Both the position numbers and the translations under genes were made by a program. The notes under the pieces were generated by a model. That model ran no database searches. It had not been told where the DNA came from and saw nothing but the letters and a program-made list of their open reading frames with translations. Positions 49,038 to 58,735 of a DNA stretch of 64,000 nucleotides are shown here, piece by piece. This DNA comes from Ornithinimicrobium faecis (lineage in GTDB: Bacteria; Actinomycetota; Actinomycetes; Actinomycetales; Dermatophilaceae): the NCBI RefSeq assembly GCF_023923225.1, contig NZ_CP099489.1:3472001-3536000 (forward strand). The letters run 5' to 3'. The first letter of the stretch is position 1, and each line of letters opens with the position of its first letter.

Positions 49038-52000
49038 CACGTGCTCCGCTCGGCAAGGCGACGCTCAAACTCCGCGTAAGCCGTCCGCATGTCCGCCTCA
49101 CGATCGAGCGTGCCGAAGGGGAGCTCATAGGTGTACGCGATGCCGCTCTCCGGATGCTCTTCCGTCCGCTCCTCCTCACTGATCGCGTCGCCCTTCTTGC
49201 GCCAGACGGAGAGCACACTGTTCGGCACAAGTCGACCGTTGGCGTCGTAGGTGTAGTCCCGCTGGTCGTACCCGTGCAGCACGGCGAACTGGGTGCGGTA
49301 GATCGTGCAGAGATCGTCGACTGGCACGTCCAACATCAAGGCGACAAGGGCGTCGATCTCCACCTGCGCATTGCGCCGGTCAGCTGCTCGTCGCAGTGGT
49401 ACATTCGGCGTCCAATTCCGTGTCAGATCCCCGGACTTGTGTCGCTGCAGGACTGGTTTGTCGTCGGCGAAGGAGTCCTCCCAGCCTTCAGCCCACAAGT
49501 CGGCGTAGACGTCGGTGAGGCAGTTGAGGCGCAGTGATCGCAGCGCCAATGAGGGCACCAACCGATGGTTTAAGTCCACCATGGCAAGACGGTTGACGGT
49601 GCTCGCACTGATGCCAGACTTCGGCGCAGACCGGACTGAGAAATCAGCCAAGAGGGAACTCAAAATCCCCGCCACGATGAGCAATCTTCGTCCCTCGGGC
49701 TCCAGATCGCCAGCAGCCATCACTCCATGCACGTGTGCGGCACCGGGCGGAATGATCGCCGAGATGAGGGTGCGCTCCCCCGTGTTGGCCGCCATCGCGC
49801 GCCAGGCGACGCGGTAGTGGTCACGCGCCGAGATATCGCCCTCATCGCCCCAGTGTGTGTACCGCGCATCGTACTCCGCCCGGGACCCGGCCGGCTTGTA
49901 CGACGTCACTGGCAACGCATCGGGTGCGAGGTCCTCCAAGTCAACCGCCGACCAGTCCTGGTTATTCTTCATCGTAGGGTTCGGCGTCTTGAAGAAGGGA
50001 GCGGCGACATGCAGGTTGGGTCCCTGCAGAATGACGTCGCGCCACTCCGCTTCTCCCCACCGACTGACGAATCGGCCGGCGCGCCGGTCGCTGCGTTCGT
50101 GCCACCCTGGCGAATACGACAGGCCCAAACGGCCGATTCGCGGCGCCTTTGCCAGCCGCTCCAGAACCGAGTTGGCGACGGAGTTAACGGTATAAACCAT
50201 CCGGGTCTGGCTATGCGGCGTCCCTTCAACCTCCACGATGTCCGCCCACACCGAAAGCTCTGCTTCATCCACGTGCTGGATCCGACCACGATGAGGTCGC
50301 AAGTCCCAGAATCCATCGTGCTTGAAGCCAGGCTCCAGACCAGACCCGTCATGGCCCAACGATCGAGTCACGGTGTCGGGGTGATAAAGGTGGGCGGCAT
50401 GCAAGAAACGAATTGGACGGACGCACCCGTACACGTTCACACCAAAAGTCTTGTGATGTTCGATATCATCGAATAGCAATAATTCATTGATGAACTGCCA
50501 GTGTCTGCGCAAGCGCGCATACGTGGAAGCGCGCAACTGGCCAGCTCGGTTATCCGTGAAATGCGACTCCAAGTGGATCAGTGCGCTGACGCCGCGACGC
50601 GATGCATGACTCCAAACGTGTGACATAAAGCACCGGTACAGATCAGGCTGCAAACCCGCGAGGTAGGGGTAGTTCACACTGTCGCCAACAAATTCGCGCG
50701 TCGCAATTACATCCGCGGTCGCCTCTAAGACAACATCTTGGACGCCCGGCCGGGCGAGCGTCACCTCCATCATCACTTCACGCTCGGTCTCGCTGGGTCT
50801 TTGTGCAAGTTGCCACCAGGGGTCCCCCTCGGCCAGCAACGCATCCACATCCGCAGCGGGACGGACCCACGGTGGGTTCCCCACCTGCAGGTCAAACCCA
50901 ACCCCGGCGAACACGGTCGCGAAGTCGAGCTCCCAGTGGAAGAACCCCTGTTGCTGCGCGACGTCCTCACAGACCGCGAGCCACGGGTGACTTTCCAGCA
51001 CCTCCTCGACACGAACCGAACCGCTGTAAATGCGGTCCTGCTCCTCGGCCTCGCCCAGTTGGTCCCAGTCGGTGAGGTCCTGAAAGGTGCTCATCCAGGC
51101 GCGCTTCTTGTCGCGGGTGTCGGTGCCCAGCAGCATCGTTAAGGCGTCAAGCCATTCCTCGATGGTGGGCGGGTCGACCTCGGTCTCGGTGAGCGGCCAG
51201 AACCACAGCGCGCACCAGGCATCCATCACTCGGCGAAGACGGCGATAAGCACCATCTTCGTCGGCCAGTGACTCCTCGATCTGCTCGCGCGTGACCGCTT
51301 GTGCGTGCTCGGACTCTTCCCGGCCCCACAGGTCGAGGCGGCGACTCGACTCCTGCTCTGCGATCCGCAGACGGCGCAGGCTGATGTTCCACAGCTGCTC
51401 GACGCGCTGGGTCAGGCTCAGGAGGCGGTCGACCTGCTGCTTGGTGGGCTTGCGACGCACCGACGAACGCCACGTCTTGAGTGCCTTCACCTCGTCCGTG
51501 GCAAGGTCGCGCACCGACTTGGGCACTTCGACCGCGCTCCCCCACCCCTCTGCGGGGAGAAGGAAGTGGAAGACCTTGGCGGTCACCGAATTGCCGATAC
51601 CACCGTCTTCCATCTCCGTCGCAAGCTCGGCCAGGGGCAGGTCGTCGGGAGTGGATTTCAGCCATGCCTTGTTGCGTACGTCGGCAGCGGGATACGCTGC
51701 GCGGCGAGCGCCGACGAGGGAGTTGCCCCGGCGCAGGCGCAGACCGAACCACGGTGCCTGCAGCCCCTCCACCATGGTCGACAGCCAGAGCGACACCTCC
51801 GCCAGTTCAACGGCGGTGGCGTTGAGGTCCACGCCATAGACCTGGTGCAGCGCGATGTGGGCCTTGACCTTCTGCAGCTCCTTGGGGAACTCATCAGGGT
51901 CGATTCGGGTGCCGAGTTCGTCCTGCCGGCGAGCGAGATACTCCCGGGCCAACTGGTCGACGGCCTCGAGGGCGAATGCACCGGAGCCCAACGCCGGCTC

Positions 52001-53662
52001 GCACACCGTGAGGTCGAGGATCTCCGCAGCGCTGGTGCGCTGATCGTCCTGGTCGAGCAGTTCCTCGAGCGCCTGCTGCACGGTGAATCGGGTGAGCACC
52101 TCGGGCGTGTAGTAGGACGCGGACTGCTGCCGCTCCCGCCCGGCCAGACGGAAGACAAACGAGCCCCTGGCGTGACGGACCGCGCGGTCCTCACCAGTGA
52201 CTGGGTCCTCCTCGCGGACGAAGTCGTTCTCATCGAGGTGGTCTGCTCGATCGACCGGGACAACCCAGGAGCCCTTGGATGGGTCGCCGTTCTTGGCGAC
52301 CTCGAACAGGTCGTCCTCGGCAAAGAAGCCGGTGTAGGACATCAGGCCCTCATAAACGGCGCCCAACTGGTTGATGCCGAGCTCGACGTAGGAGATGAAC
52401 CCACGCTGGCGGCCCTTCTTCTCCTGGCTGAGGAGCAGGTGGCGCAGCACCCGCTGGACCGCCTCGTTGCCGAGTCCGACGGCGTCGATGTGGGTTGTCG
52501 CCTCGGGGCGGAACAGGTCGGCCCGCAAGGGGTTGAAATGCAGACCATCCGGCCCGTTGCTGTCCGGGTCGAGACTCGGTGTGTGCCCCCGGTCAACGAG
52601 TCCGGTCAGCAGGTGGACCGACTCATACAGGTGGGTGCCGTCGCGGCCCTGCTGGGTGTGCAGGTCGACCAGGGTGAGCTCACGCAGCCGGTCGATGCCA
52701 TAGCCCGCGTCATACTCCGAGGCACCGGTCGGGAGGACGCCCAGCTCGGGTGAGGCCTCGGCATACAGCAGGAAGAGGATCCGATAGAGGAAGCGCAACG
52801 ACTGCACCGCCAGCGGCTGCGCCTGGTCAGCAGGGAGCGGGTCGAGCCCCTTGGCACGGCGACGGTCGACGACCTCGTTGGCGATGATCTCGATGGATTT
52901 GCGGACACCCTCGCGCAAGTCCTCGGAGACCCCGACGGTGTGCTTGACGGACTCGCTCAGCACCTCGCTCCACCAGATCGACCCGTCCGCGTCGGGGCCG
53001 AGCGAGCGAGCCGCGATACAGGTCAGGGCACGGTCGATCTCACCGCCGCGCTTGGTGTCGTTGCGCTCAGCAACGAGTTGCAGGTCGATGGCGAGATAAC
53101 GCCCCTCAGGCCACCGCTCTCGCTCGGCGACCAGACACCAGCGGCCGGCCAGCGCGAGGGCGAAGTCCGGGCCGTCCTCCGCCACGAAGAGTGCCGACAA
53201 CTGGCGCGCGATCGAGGTGATCCGGGTGCCGTCCTCCAGCTCGGTCGGCTCCAGCAGCGTGTCGCCGTCCTTGGCGACCACGTCCTCGACCGCGTCGGCG
53301 GGACGCCCGGTGAGGATCGCCAGGGGCGCGGGCCCGGTCAGACCCGGTGAGGACACCCAGGTGACGGAACCCTCGGTGGCCAGCTCGAACTCCCCGGCGC
53401 GGTATCCCAGCACACCCAGCAGATCGGCATACAGCTCCCGGATCTCGGTCTCCCCCGGCCCCTCGACGAGGGCACCGAACCGACGCTCGAGGTCGCCACG
53501 CTGTTCGGTGAACCGGGACCGCGCGGTCTCGGCCTCCTCGGCGTCCCACTCCTTGCGCCGGGCGACCACCTGGGAGTGGAACGACTCGTTGCGCGCATCG
53601 GAGGTGAAGTAGTGCTCGCTGATCCACTCCTCACCGATGACGAAGGCGTCACTGGTGGCCAT
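49037..53662 (-). CDS. Large Eco57I/DrmMI/PglX-type N6-adenine DNA methyltransferase
   Basis: A 1541-residue class I SAM-dependent DNA methylase. Motif I is DLTVCEPALGSGAFALEAV (~550), with QSASYYTPEVLTRF before it, and motif IV is VGNPPWVRPA (~927), the NPPW form of adenine-N6 enzymes. About 375 residues, largely charged helix, separate the motifs. The C-terminal ~550 residues should hold target recognition; this part is encoded by less GC-rich DNA. No clear nuclease motif is seen in the N-terminal 500 residues. It lies between the SNF2 and giant helicase genes with 1-base spacing/overlap (TGACATG, TGATG), as drmMI does in class 1 DISARM. The likely job is marking self DNA. Confidence 0.87.
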   Translation of the reverse strand: MATSDAFVIGEEWISEHYFTSDARNESFHSQVVARRKEWDAEEAETARSRFTEQRGDLERRFGALVEGPGETEIRELYADLLGVLGYRAGEFELATEGSVTWVSSPGLTGPAPLAILTGRPADAVEDVVAKDGDTLLEPTELEDGTRITSIARQLSALFVAEDGPDFALALAGRWCLVAERERWPEGRYLAIDLQLVAERNDTKRGGEIDRALTCIAARSLGPDADGSIWWSEVLSESVKHTVGVSEDLREGVRKSIEIIANEVVDRRRAKGLDPLPADQAQPLAVQSLRFLYRILFLLYAEASPELGVLPTGASEYDAGYGIDRLRELTLVDLHTQQGRDGTHLYESVHLLTGLVDRGHTPSLDPDSNGPDGLHFNPLRADLFRPEATTHIDAVGLGNEAVQRVLRHLLLSQEKKGRQRGFISYVELGINQLGAVYEGLMSYTGFFAEDDLFEVAKNGDPSKGSWVVPVDRADHLDENDFVREEDPVTGEDRAVRHARGSFVFRLAGRERQQSASYYTPEVLTRFTVQQALEELLDQDDQRTSAAEILDLTVCEPALGSGAFALEAVDQLAREYLARRQDELGTRIDPDEFPKELQKVKAHIALHQVYGVDLNATAVELAEVSLWLSTMVEGLQAPWFGLRLRRGNSLVGARRAAYPAADVRNKAWLKSTPDDLPLAELATEMEDGGIGNSVTAKVFHFLLPAEGWGSAVEVPKSVRDLATDEVKALKTWRSSVRRKPTKQQVDRLLSLTQRVEQLWNISLRRLRIAEQESSRRLDLWGREESEHAQAVTREQIEESLADEDGAYRRLRRVMDAWCALWFWPLTETEVDPPTIEEWLDALTMLLGTDTRDKKRAWMSTFQDLTDWDQLGEAEEQDRIYSGSVRVEEVLESHPWLAVCEDVAQQQGFFHWELDFATVFAGVGFDLQVGNPPWVRPAADVDALLAEGDPWWQLAQRPSETEREVMMEVTLARPGVQDVVLEATADVIATREFVGDSVNYPYLAGLQPDLYRCFMSHVWSHASRRGVSALIHLESHFTDNRAGQLRASTYARLRRHWQFINELLLFDDIEHHKTFGVNVYGCVRPIRFLHAAHLYHPDTVTRSLGHDGSGLEPGFKHDGFWDLRPHRGRIQHVDEAELSVWADIVEVEGTPHSQTRMVYTVNSVANSVLERLAKAPRIGRLGLSYSPGWHERSDRRAGRFVSRWGEAEWRDVILQGPNLHVAAPFFKTPNPTMKNNQDWSAVDLEDLAPDALPVTSYKPAGSRAEYDARYTHWGDEGDISARDHYRVAWRAMAANTGERTLISAIIPPGAAHVHGVMAAGDLEPEGRRLLIVAGILSSLLADFSVRSAPKSGISASTVNRLAMVDLNHRLVPSLALRSLRLNCLTDVYADLWAEGWEDSFADDKPVLQRHKSGDLTRNWTPNVPLRRAADRRNAQVEIDALVALMLDVPVDDLCTIYRTQFAVLHGYDQRDYTYDANGRLVPNSVLSVWRKKGDAISEEERTEEHPESGIAYTYELPFGTLDREADMRTAYAEFERRLAERST

Positions 53663-53663
53663 G

Positions 53664-56531
53664 TCAGCCCTCCTGCACGGGGTGGTCGGCGGGGACGACC
53701 AGCAGCAGAGGTCGCACCAGTTGTCGGTCGGGCTTCTGCTCGCGGGCGAGGCGTTGCTCCTCGGCGACGCTCATCCGGCGGGACTTGATCTGGGATCGCT
53801 GGATGAGGGCGTCGGCCTCCTCGGTCCAGTGCTGGGCACGGTTGACCCACGCGTCGACGCGCGCCAGAGCGTCGGACTCCGCCTCGGTGAAGGCGTTGCG
53901 GAGGTGCTGCTCTGCCTCGCGCACGGCCACCGGGATGAAGCGGTTGAGGGCGCTCGCGTCGGCCACCGCGCCGGGGTTGCTCATCGCCCCGGTGATCCCG
54001 AGCGAGGCGAGCATGGACTCTGGCGAGGCATGGGGCTGGACCACTGCGAAGCCCGGCTGGCCGCTGGGGAACTCCACCTGCAGCCAGGCCGAGGTCACGG
54101 TGTGGCCGGCGCGGTTGGTGAGCGAGCCGAGGAGGAGGACCGATGGGGTGTCGACCTCGCCACGCACGGCGAAGACCTCGTTGCGGCCCAGGCTGGCCAG
54201 GGCACGGTCGCTGATCCAGTCGAGCACCGGGTGGAGCGGGCCGAGGAAGTGCGCCTCCGGCCAGGTGGAGTCGGACTCATCGCTGAGGGCGTTGGCCAGC
54301 AGCTCCTTGCCACGGGTCTTGGTCGTGACGAGCTTGAACCGGTCGGTGACCTTGCGGTCGGCGAGGTAGGACTGGGGGAGCACCTCAAGCCGCTTCTTCA
54401 GGTCCGTGGGCGGGCTGAGCTCGACGATCCGCTCGTGGGCATGCTCCCGCCAACCCACCCCGCCACCCTGGGCCGCCAGGGGCTCCTCTGGCTGGCTGTA
54501 GACCTGCACGAGTGCCTGCTTCAGGAAATCTGACGCCTCGGCATACAGGCCCCCGTGGTTCTCTGTGGTGACGGTCGTCTCGGCGGTCGGGGTCGTGCCG
54601 CTGCCCAGCAGCCGGGCCCACAGCCCGCTGAAGTCGTCGCGCTGGGCGACGTCACCCGCGTCGTCGACGACGTCCTCGAAGCTCTGGTTCCCGGCCAGGA
54701 CCTCACGGATGCGGCTCTCCTCGGCCTCGACCGTGTAGTCGCCCATCAGGCTGGCCGCGTCGCCGAGCGTGGTGTGCGCCTCGTGCTCCTTCTCGACCAG
54801 GCGAGTGAGGACGCGCAGGTCACCGGAGAACTTCGGGTGGGTCGGTTCCAGGAGCAGTGCGGTGATCTGCGGGCTCTTGCGCTGGCCGTAGCGGTCGATG
54901 CGGCCGTTGCGCTGCTCGAGCCGGATGAGGGACCAGGGGATGTCGTAGTGGACCAGCTGGTGGCACTGCAGGTGGAGGTTGACGCCCTCGGAGGCGACGT
55001 CGCCGGTGACGAGCACTCGAATGGGCGAGTTCTCCTGCTTGAAGCTCTCGACGATGGCCTGCTGGTCCTGGTCGGAGAGGCCACCGTGCAGGATCTCCAC
55101 GGCGTCGTGCGGGAGCTCGCGGTCCTTGCGGATCTTGTCGGCGAGCCAGTGCAGGGTGGCGATGCGCTCGGCGAAGATGACGATGCGTTCAGGGCTGTTC
55201 TTGGCGATGCCGATCGTGCCGAGGAGGTCCAGGAGCGCGGCATACTTGCCGCCGGTTTCCTGGCGGGCTGACTGGTTGAGTTGGCGGAGGCGTTGGAGGG
55301 CCTCGGTCTCGGTGGCCTCGGCGGGGAGCTTGTCGTTGAGGCGCTTGATCCGCTCCTTGATGGTCTCCTCCAGTGCTGCCGGGGAGGACAGGAATGCCTT
55401 GGCGAGGGTCCAGGAGAAGAGTCGGCTCCCCTTGGAGTGTGGGGTGCTGCCGCTCTGCGGGTGCAGCCAGGTGTCGGCGAGTTCGTGGGCGACGTCGTCC
55501 TCGGCGGGCGAGGCGGGGACCAGATTGTTGACCGGTTCCTTGCGCTCGGCCCACGCGGCACCGACGACGCGGGCGACCTCGGGGCTGTTGCGGTGGCGGC
55601 GCAGCACCAGTCGTTCGACCTCGTCCTCGTCGAGGGAACCGTCTGGGCGGACTGCCGTGGGCTCGAGCAGTCGGATGAGCTCGGCGAAGGACTCGGCCTT
55701 GCCGTTGTGCGGCGTCGCCGAGGCCAGGATGAGGGCGTCCGTCTGCGGCGCCAGGACGGAGGCGAGCCGGTTGTTCTGGGTCGCCGAGTTGGTGATGTTG
55801 TGCGACTCGTCGATGACCACGGCGTCCCAGCGGTGGTTGCGCAGGTGCGCAAGGTAGCGGTCGCTCTTGAGCGTGTCGATCGAGATGATGACGCGCTTGT
55901 AGAGGGAGAACGGGTTGCGCGTCGCGGGGAGCTGCTGGCGGACCCGCTGGATGCCCACCGAGTCGAGGCGGACGAACGGCAGAGCGAAGCGGGTCCACAT
56001 CTCGTGCTGCATCTGCTCAAGGACGTGGCGGGGTGTGACGATGAGGATCCGCTCACCGCGGCCCCTGCGGGCAAGTTCGGAGAGGATCATGCCCATCTCG
56101 AGAGTCTTGCCCAGGCCCACGGCGTCGGCGAGCAGGATGCGCGGTCGCAGGTTGGCCGGGTCGAGTGCGCGTCGGACGGCTTCGCGCTGATAGTCGAGCG
56201 GATCTGCCAGCGACTGCGCCGAGACCGTGATAGAGGTGTCGTTGACCGGCAGCGGGCTCTTGCGCAGCGTCGCCTCAAGCCAGAGGCGGGCCTTGCGGTT
56301 GCCCGGCGAGGCATCCCCGACGACCGTTGCCTCTGCTGGGTCGAGGACCTCGATCTTGTCGAGGCCCTGATAGAACATGGCGTTCGTGTCGCGGACCAGC
56401 TCTGTGAGGCCGCGGACTGACAGAAGGAGACCGTCCGTGGTCTGCTCGACCCCCGTGACGAGCCACTCTGCGTCGCGGACGACCACGACGGACCCTGGCG
56501 CCACTGCCAGGACGGAGCCGGTGCTAGCCAA
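53664..56531 (-). CDS. SNF2-family helicase (DrmD-like), first gene of the defence operon
   Basis: A 955-residue SF2 translocase. Motif I is ADAVGLGKTLEMGM (~131), followed by VVIDESHNITN (DESH variant), ILASATPHNGK, VTGDVASEGVNLHLQC and QRNGRIDRYGQRKSP. The C-terminal third is family-specific. Size and order match DrmD of class 1 DISARM. It starts with TTG at 56531, 5 bases after AGGAGG. It is followed by the methylase, giant helicase and RelE-UvrD genes without gaps, so the four are almost certainly one transcript. The N-terminal ~60 residues look like a small beta domain. A promoter was not clear. Confidence 0.88.
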   Translation of the reverse strand: MASTGSVLAVAPGSVVVVRDAEWLVTGVEQTTDGLLLSVRGLTELVRDTNAMFYQGLDKIEVLDPAEATVVGDASPGNRKARLWLEATLRKSPLPVNDTSITVSAQSLADPLDYQREAVRRALDPANLRPRILLADAVGLGKTLEMGMILSELARRGRGERILIVTPRHVLEQMQHEMWTRFALPFVRLDSVGIQRVRQQLPATRNPFSLYKRVIISIDTLKSDRYLAHLRNHRWDAVVIDESHNITNSATQNNRLASVLAPQTDALILASATPHNGKAESFAELIRLLEPTAVRPDGSLDEDEVERLVLRRHRNSPEVARVVGAAWAERKEPVNNLVPASPAEDDVAHELADTWLHPQSGSTPHSKGSRLFSWTLAKAFLSSPAALEETIKERIKRLNDKLPAEATETEALQRLRQLNQSARQETGGKYAALLDLLGTIGIAKNSPERIVIFAERIATLHWLADKIRKDRELPHDAVEILHGGLSDQDQQAIVESFKQENSPIRVLVTGDVASEGVNLHLQCHQLVHYDIPWSLIRLEQRNGRIDRYGQRKSPQITALLLEPTHPKFSGDLRVLTRLVEKEHEAHTTLGDAASLMGDYTVEAEESRIREVLAGNQSFEDVVDDAGDVAQRDDFSGLWARLLGSGTTPTAETTVTTENHGGLYAEASDFLKQALVQVYSQPEEPLAAQGGGVGWREHAHERIVELSPPTDLKKRLEVLPQSYLADRKVTDRFKLVTTKTRGKELLANALSDESDSTWPEAHFLGPLHPVLDWISDRALASLGRNEVFAVRGEVDTPSVLLLGSLTNRAGHTVTSAWLQVEFPSGQPGFAVVQPHASPESMLASLGITGAMSNPGAVADASALNRFIPVAVREAEQHLRNAFTEAESDALARVDAWVNRAQHWTEEADALIQRSQIKSRRMSVAEEQRLAREQKPDRQLVRPLLLVVPADHPVQEG

Positions 56532-57095
56532 CTCACCCTCCTCAGATTGGACTGCTTAGCGAAACCCTACAGAAGCAGGCGCCGCCTCAGTTGGCTGGCC
56601 ACGGGCACATCGCTCCCTTGACCTGCCAGAGCGACCGTTATGACGGGTTTAGGGTTCGCTCAACCTTCTGGTTCCTACAGACGCGAGCGTCACCGGACAG
56701 CCAGACGTCCCCATTGCGATGCGCACCAGAAGAGTCAAACTGCTTGCAGATACCGGCCCTTAGCCGCCTAGGGACCACGTATCAGTTGGTCAGCCAGTCC
56801 CGTGGAACAACGTTCTGGTTTTGCAGCGCCACTGTTGGCACCTCGCAAGCAGCAAGCCTGCCTTCCATACCGGCTCTGAGCGCGAGGCACCGCTTCTGTC
56901 GAACCCGTGGGTGTCACTGACGGTGGAGTACCACCCTCACGTCGGTCAATGGTCGCAGTTAACCACTCCCCCGAAGGCCCCTCGACTTACAGGCAGCGAC
57001 CAACCGGAAGTTCCATCACCAAGCTAGGCTAGGATACTCTAGAGTTCATAGCCATTAACTTGGGCACTACGACGCCCTTCATTTGCAGGAGAACC
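56532..57095. other. Intergenic region between the defence operon and small plus-strand genes
   Basis: About 560 bases hold divergent start signals for the leftward operon and the rightward small gene. GC content is visibly lower than in the flanking helicase. A TAGGGT -10-like element (minus strand, near 56570) has no convincing -35. No reading frame was supported. Confidence 0.5.
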
Positions 57096-57449
57096 ATGGG
57101 CCTCTTCGCCGACACACGCACCAAGACCAAGTTCGCGAGGGCGGTGCAGCCAATAGCTACAGCTTGGGAAATGCAAGAAATTGGCCACTTGGTCACAGCC
57201 TTTCGGACCGCCCTTCCAATCGCCAGAGAGATCCTTGCCGAACTCGAAGGAAAGCAGTCACTGAGTTCTGTTTATCAGCAAGCTCACGAAAACACGCGAC
57301 AAGCTGCCGAACTTCTGGAGGCATGTTGCGCAAACTTTCTAGCCAGCATCGTCACCGAAGGTGATCGACTGAAGTCATGGCATCCCGAAGTCGCCGAAAG
57401 CTGCGTCCGGGGGGCAGTGACTGCCTTTGCCGCCGCGACGTCGGACTGA
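57096..57449 (+). CDS. Small helical hypothetical protein in the island
   Basis: A 117-residue protein, predicted largely alpha-helical and cytoplasmic (AREILAELEGKQSLSSVYQQAHENTRQAAELLE). No signal peptide, membrane segment or known motif. The ATG at 57096 has AGGAG 5-6 bases upstream. It lies between the two halves of the island, in the opposite direction to them, and could be an independent accessory gene. No family is recognised. Confidence 0.55.
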   Translation: MGLFADTRTKTKFARAVQPIATAWEMQEIGHLVTAFRTALPIAREILAELEGKQSLSSVYQQAHENTRQAAELLEACCANFLASIVTEGDRLKSWHPEVAESCVRGAVTAFAAATSD

Positions 57450-57712
57450 GTTCGATTACGCCCTGCCACACTAGCGTTCCGGCCCTTGATAAGCAGGCAG
57501 GACTACAGCTCTGTCGTCACAGTCTGTAAGGCTCGGCGGCGGCAGCGATGCATCGTCACCTGGCGAACCCTGAACGCCTATCGACGGATGCTGCCTGAGC
57601 CCTTAGCTCACATGGGTCACCTATGCTCAGCCTTAAAGAGGGTGGGCACTCCCTGAGACATCAGTCAGACATATTTCAATGAGCTACGTTTAACGACCGA
57701 AGGAATAGAAAA

Positions 57713-58735
57713 ATGAAGACTATGCGATCAGACTTCACCAAGGCTGGGTCGACGCTAAACATGCCTCGGCAACGTGAGAACTATCGACAGTTGCACGACT
57801 GGCTGGTAAATGAACTGGCTCTCCCAGCCACGGAGCGGGTCCTTGCAGTAACCAACTATCAGCAAGGCAGGTTTGGTCGCATGCCAAGCCACGTGCTGCT
57901 CGTCACGAGTGCTCGCATCGCCTATACGCACGATGGCGGCCTCCGAGCGCTGCCGCTGTCAGACCTTGACCCGAACCGACTCGGACTAAAAACTGGAGTC
58001 GTGAATGGTGAGTTGGTGTTAGCTACCACTTCTGGCGAAGAACTGATATTTCGACGAGGGATGTCTCTCGCGATACAAGAAGTCAGCACTTCACTCGAGT
58101 TTGCGATGGCGACAAAGGGGGGATCGGCGGATACTGCAGTGATGACCTCCCCTTTCCCCAACAACAATTCGACAACTACCGAAGTCGCCCCGCCGGAAGA
58201 CAATGGGATCGGCGGAGTCGGCGACGAGGTAGTTTCGTTTCAGAAGCCGATCGATGGCGTTTCAGTCATCCGCATCGAGGGCAACACCAGCCGCGAACAC
58301 TTCGCCGTCTGGACACTGTCGCCGCAGTACGAGCACGTTGACCTACTCACGAACACGAGTGAGCCACATTCCGGATATCACGTCCTCGGCGCTAATGGCC
58401 CAGTTGCTGGGTTACAGATCACAGCTTCGGGACCCTGGCGAGTGACGCCGACTGACTGGGACGATATCCCCGATTGGAGAGGCCCCCTGAGCGGCGTGGG
58501 GCCAGCAGTCTGGCGAACAGACAATGACTTGACTCCAAGCACTATCGGGTGCCCCGCGCAACTCACCGTGGACGGCTCCGACGTGGTCGCGTTCTGGGCC
58601 TATGGATCCAACCCAAGTCTCCTCGTGAACGCGGTCGGACCGTATACGGGCACTGTACTCATTCCGGCAGGAACGCAGTTCACAACTCTGTCCTGCTCAG
58701 GACGCTGGAACTTCAGGCCTTTGGGTCAGAACTAG
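57713..58735 (+). CDS. PH-like domain protein with C-terminal beta domain
   Basis: A 340-residue protein. Residues ~40-135 resemble a bacterial PH-like domain: ERVLAVTNYQQG, SHVLLVTSARIAYT and ALPLSDLD, a pattern of strands with a final helix. A Ser/Thr/Pro-rich linker (~145-175) joins a beta-rich C-terminal domain (VIRIEGNTSREHFAVWTL, VLIPAGTQFTTLSC). No transmembrane segment or signal peptide. GAAGGAATAG lies before the ATG. Such proteins occur around defence and membrane-associated systems, but function is unknown; sensor or scaffold roles are guesses. Confidence 0.65.
   Translation: MKTMRSDFTKAGSTLNMPRQRENYRQLHDWLVNELALPATERVLAVTNYQQGRFGRMPSHVLLVTSARIAYTHDGGLRALPLSDLDPNRLGLKTGVVNGELVLATTSGEELIFRRGMSLAIQEVSTSLEFAMATKGGSADTAVMTSPFPNNNSTTTEVAPPEDNGIGGVGDEVVSFQKPIDGVSVIRIEGNTSREHFAVWTLSPQYEHVDLLTNTSEPHSGYHVLGANGPVAGLQITASGPWRVTPTDWDDIPDWRGPLSGVGPAVWRTDNDLTPSTIGCPAQLTVDGSDVVAFWAYGSNPSLLVNAVGPYTGTVLIPAGTQFTTLSCSGRWNFRPLGQN

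Noticed and set aside
42693..56531. Canonical class 1 DISARM or Druantia
   Set aside because: drmC is absent and drmA/drmB are one chain; the druA-D, druF-G and druH partners of Druantia are also absent. Resemblance is kept as a finding, not a name.
57500..57712. tRNA or CRISPR-like structure in the spacer before the PH-like gene
   Set aside because: No cloverleaf with a T-loop consensus and no regularly spaced repeats could be found.
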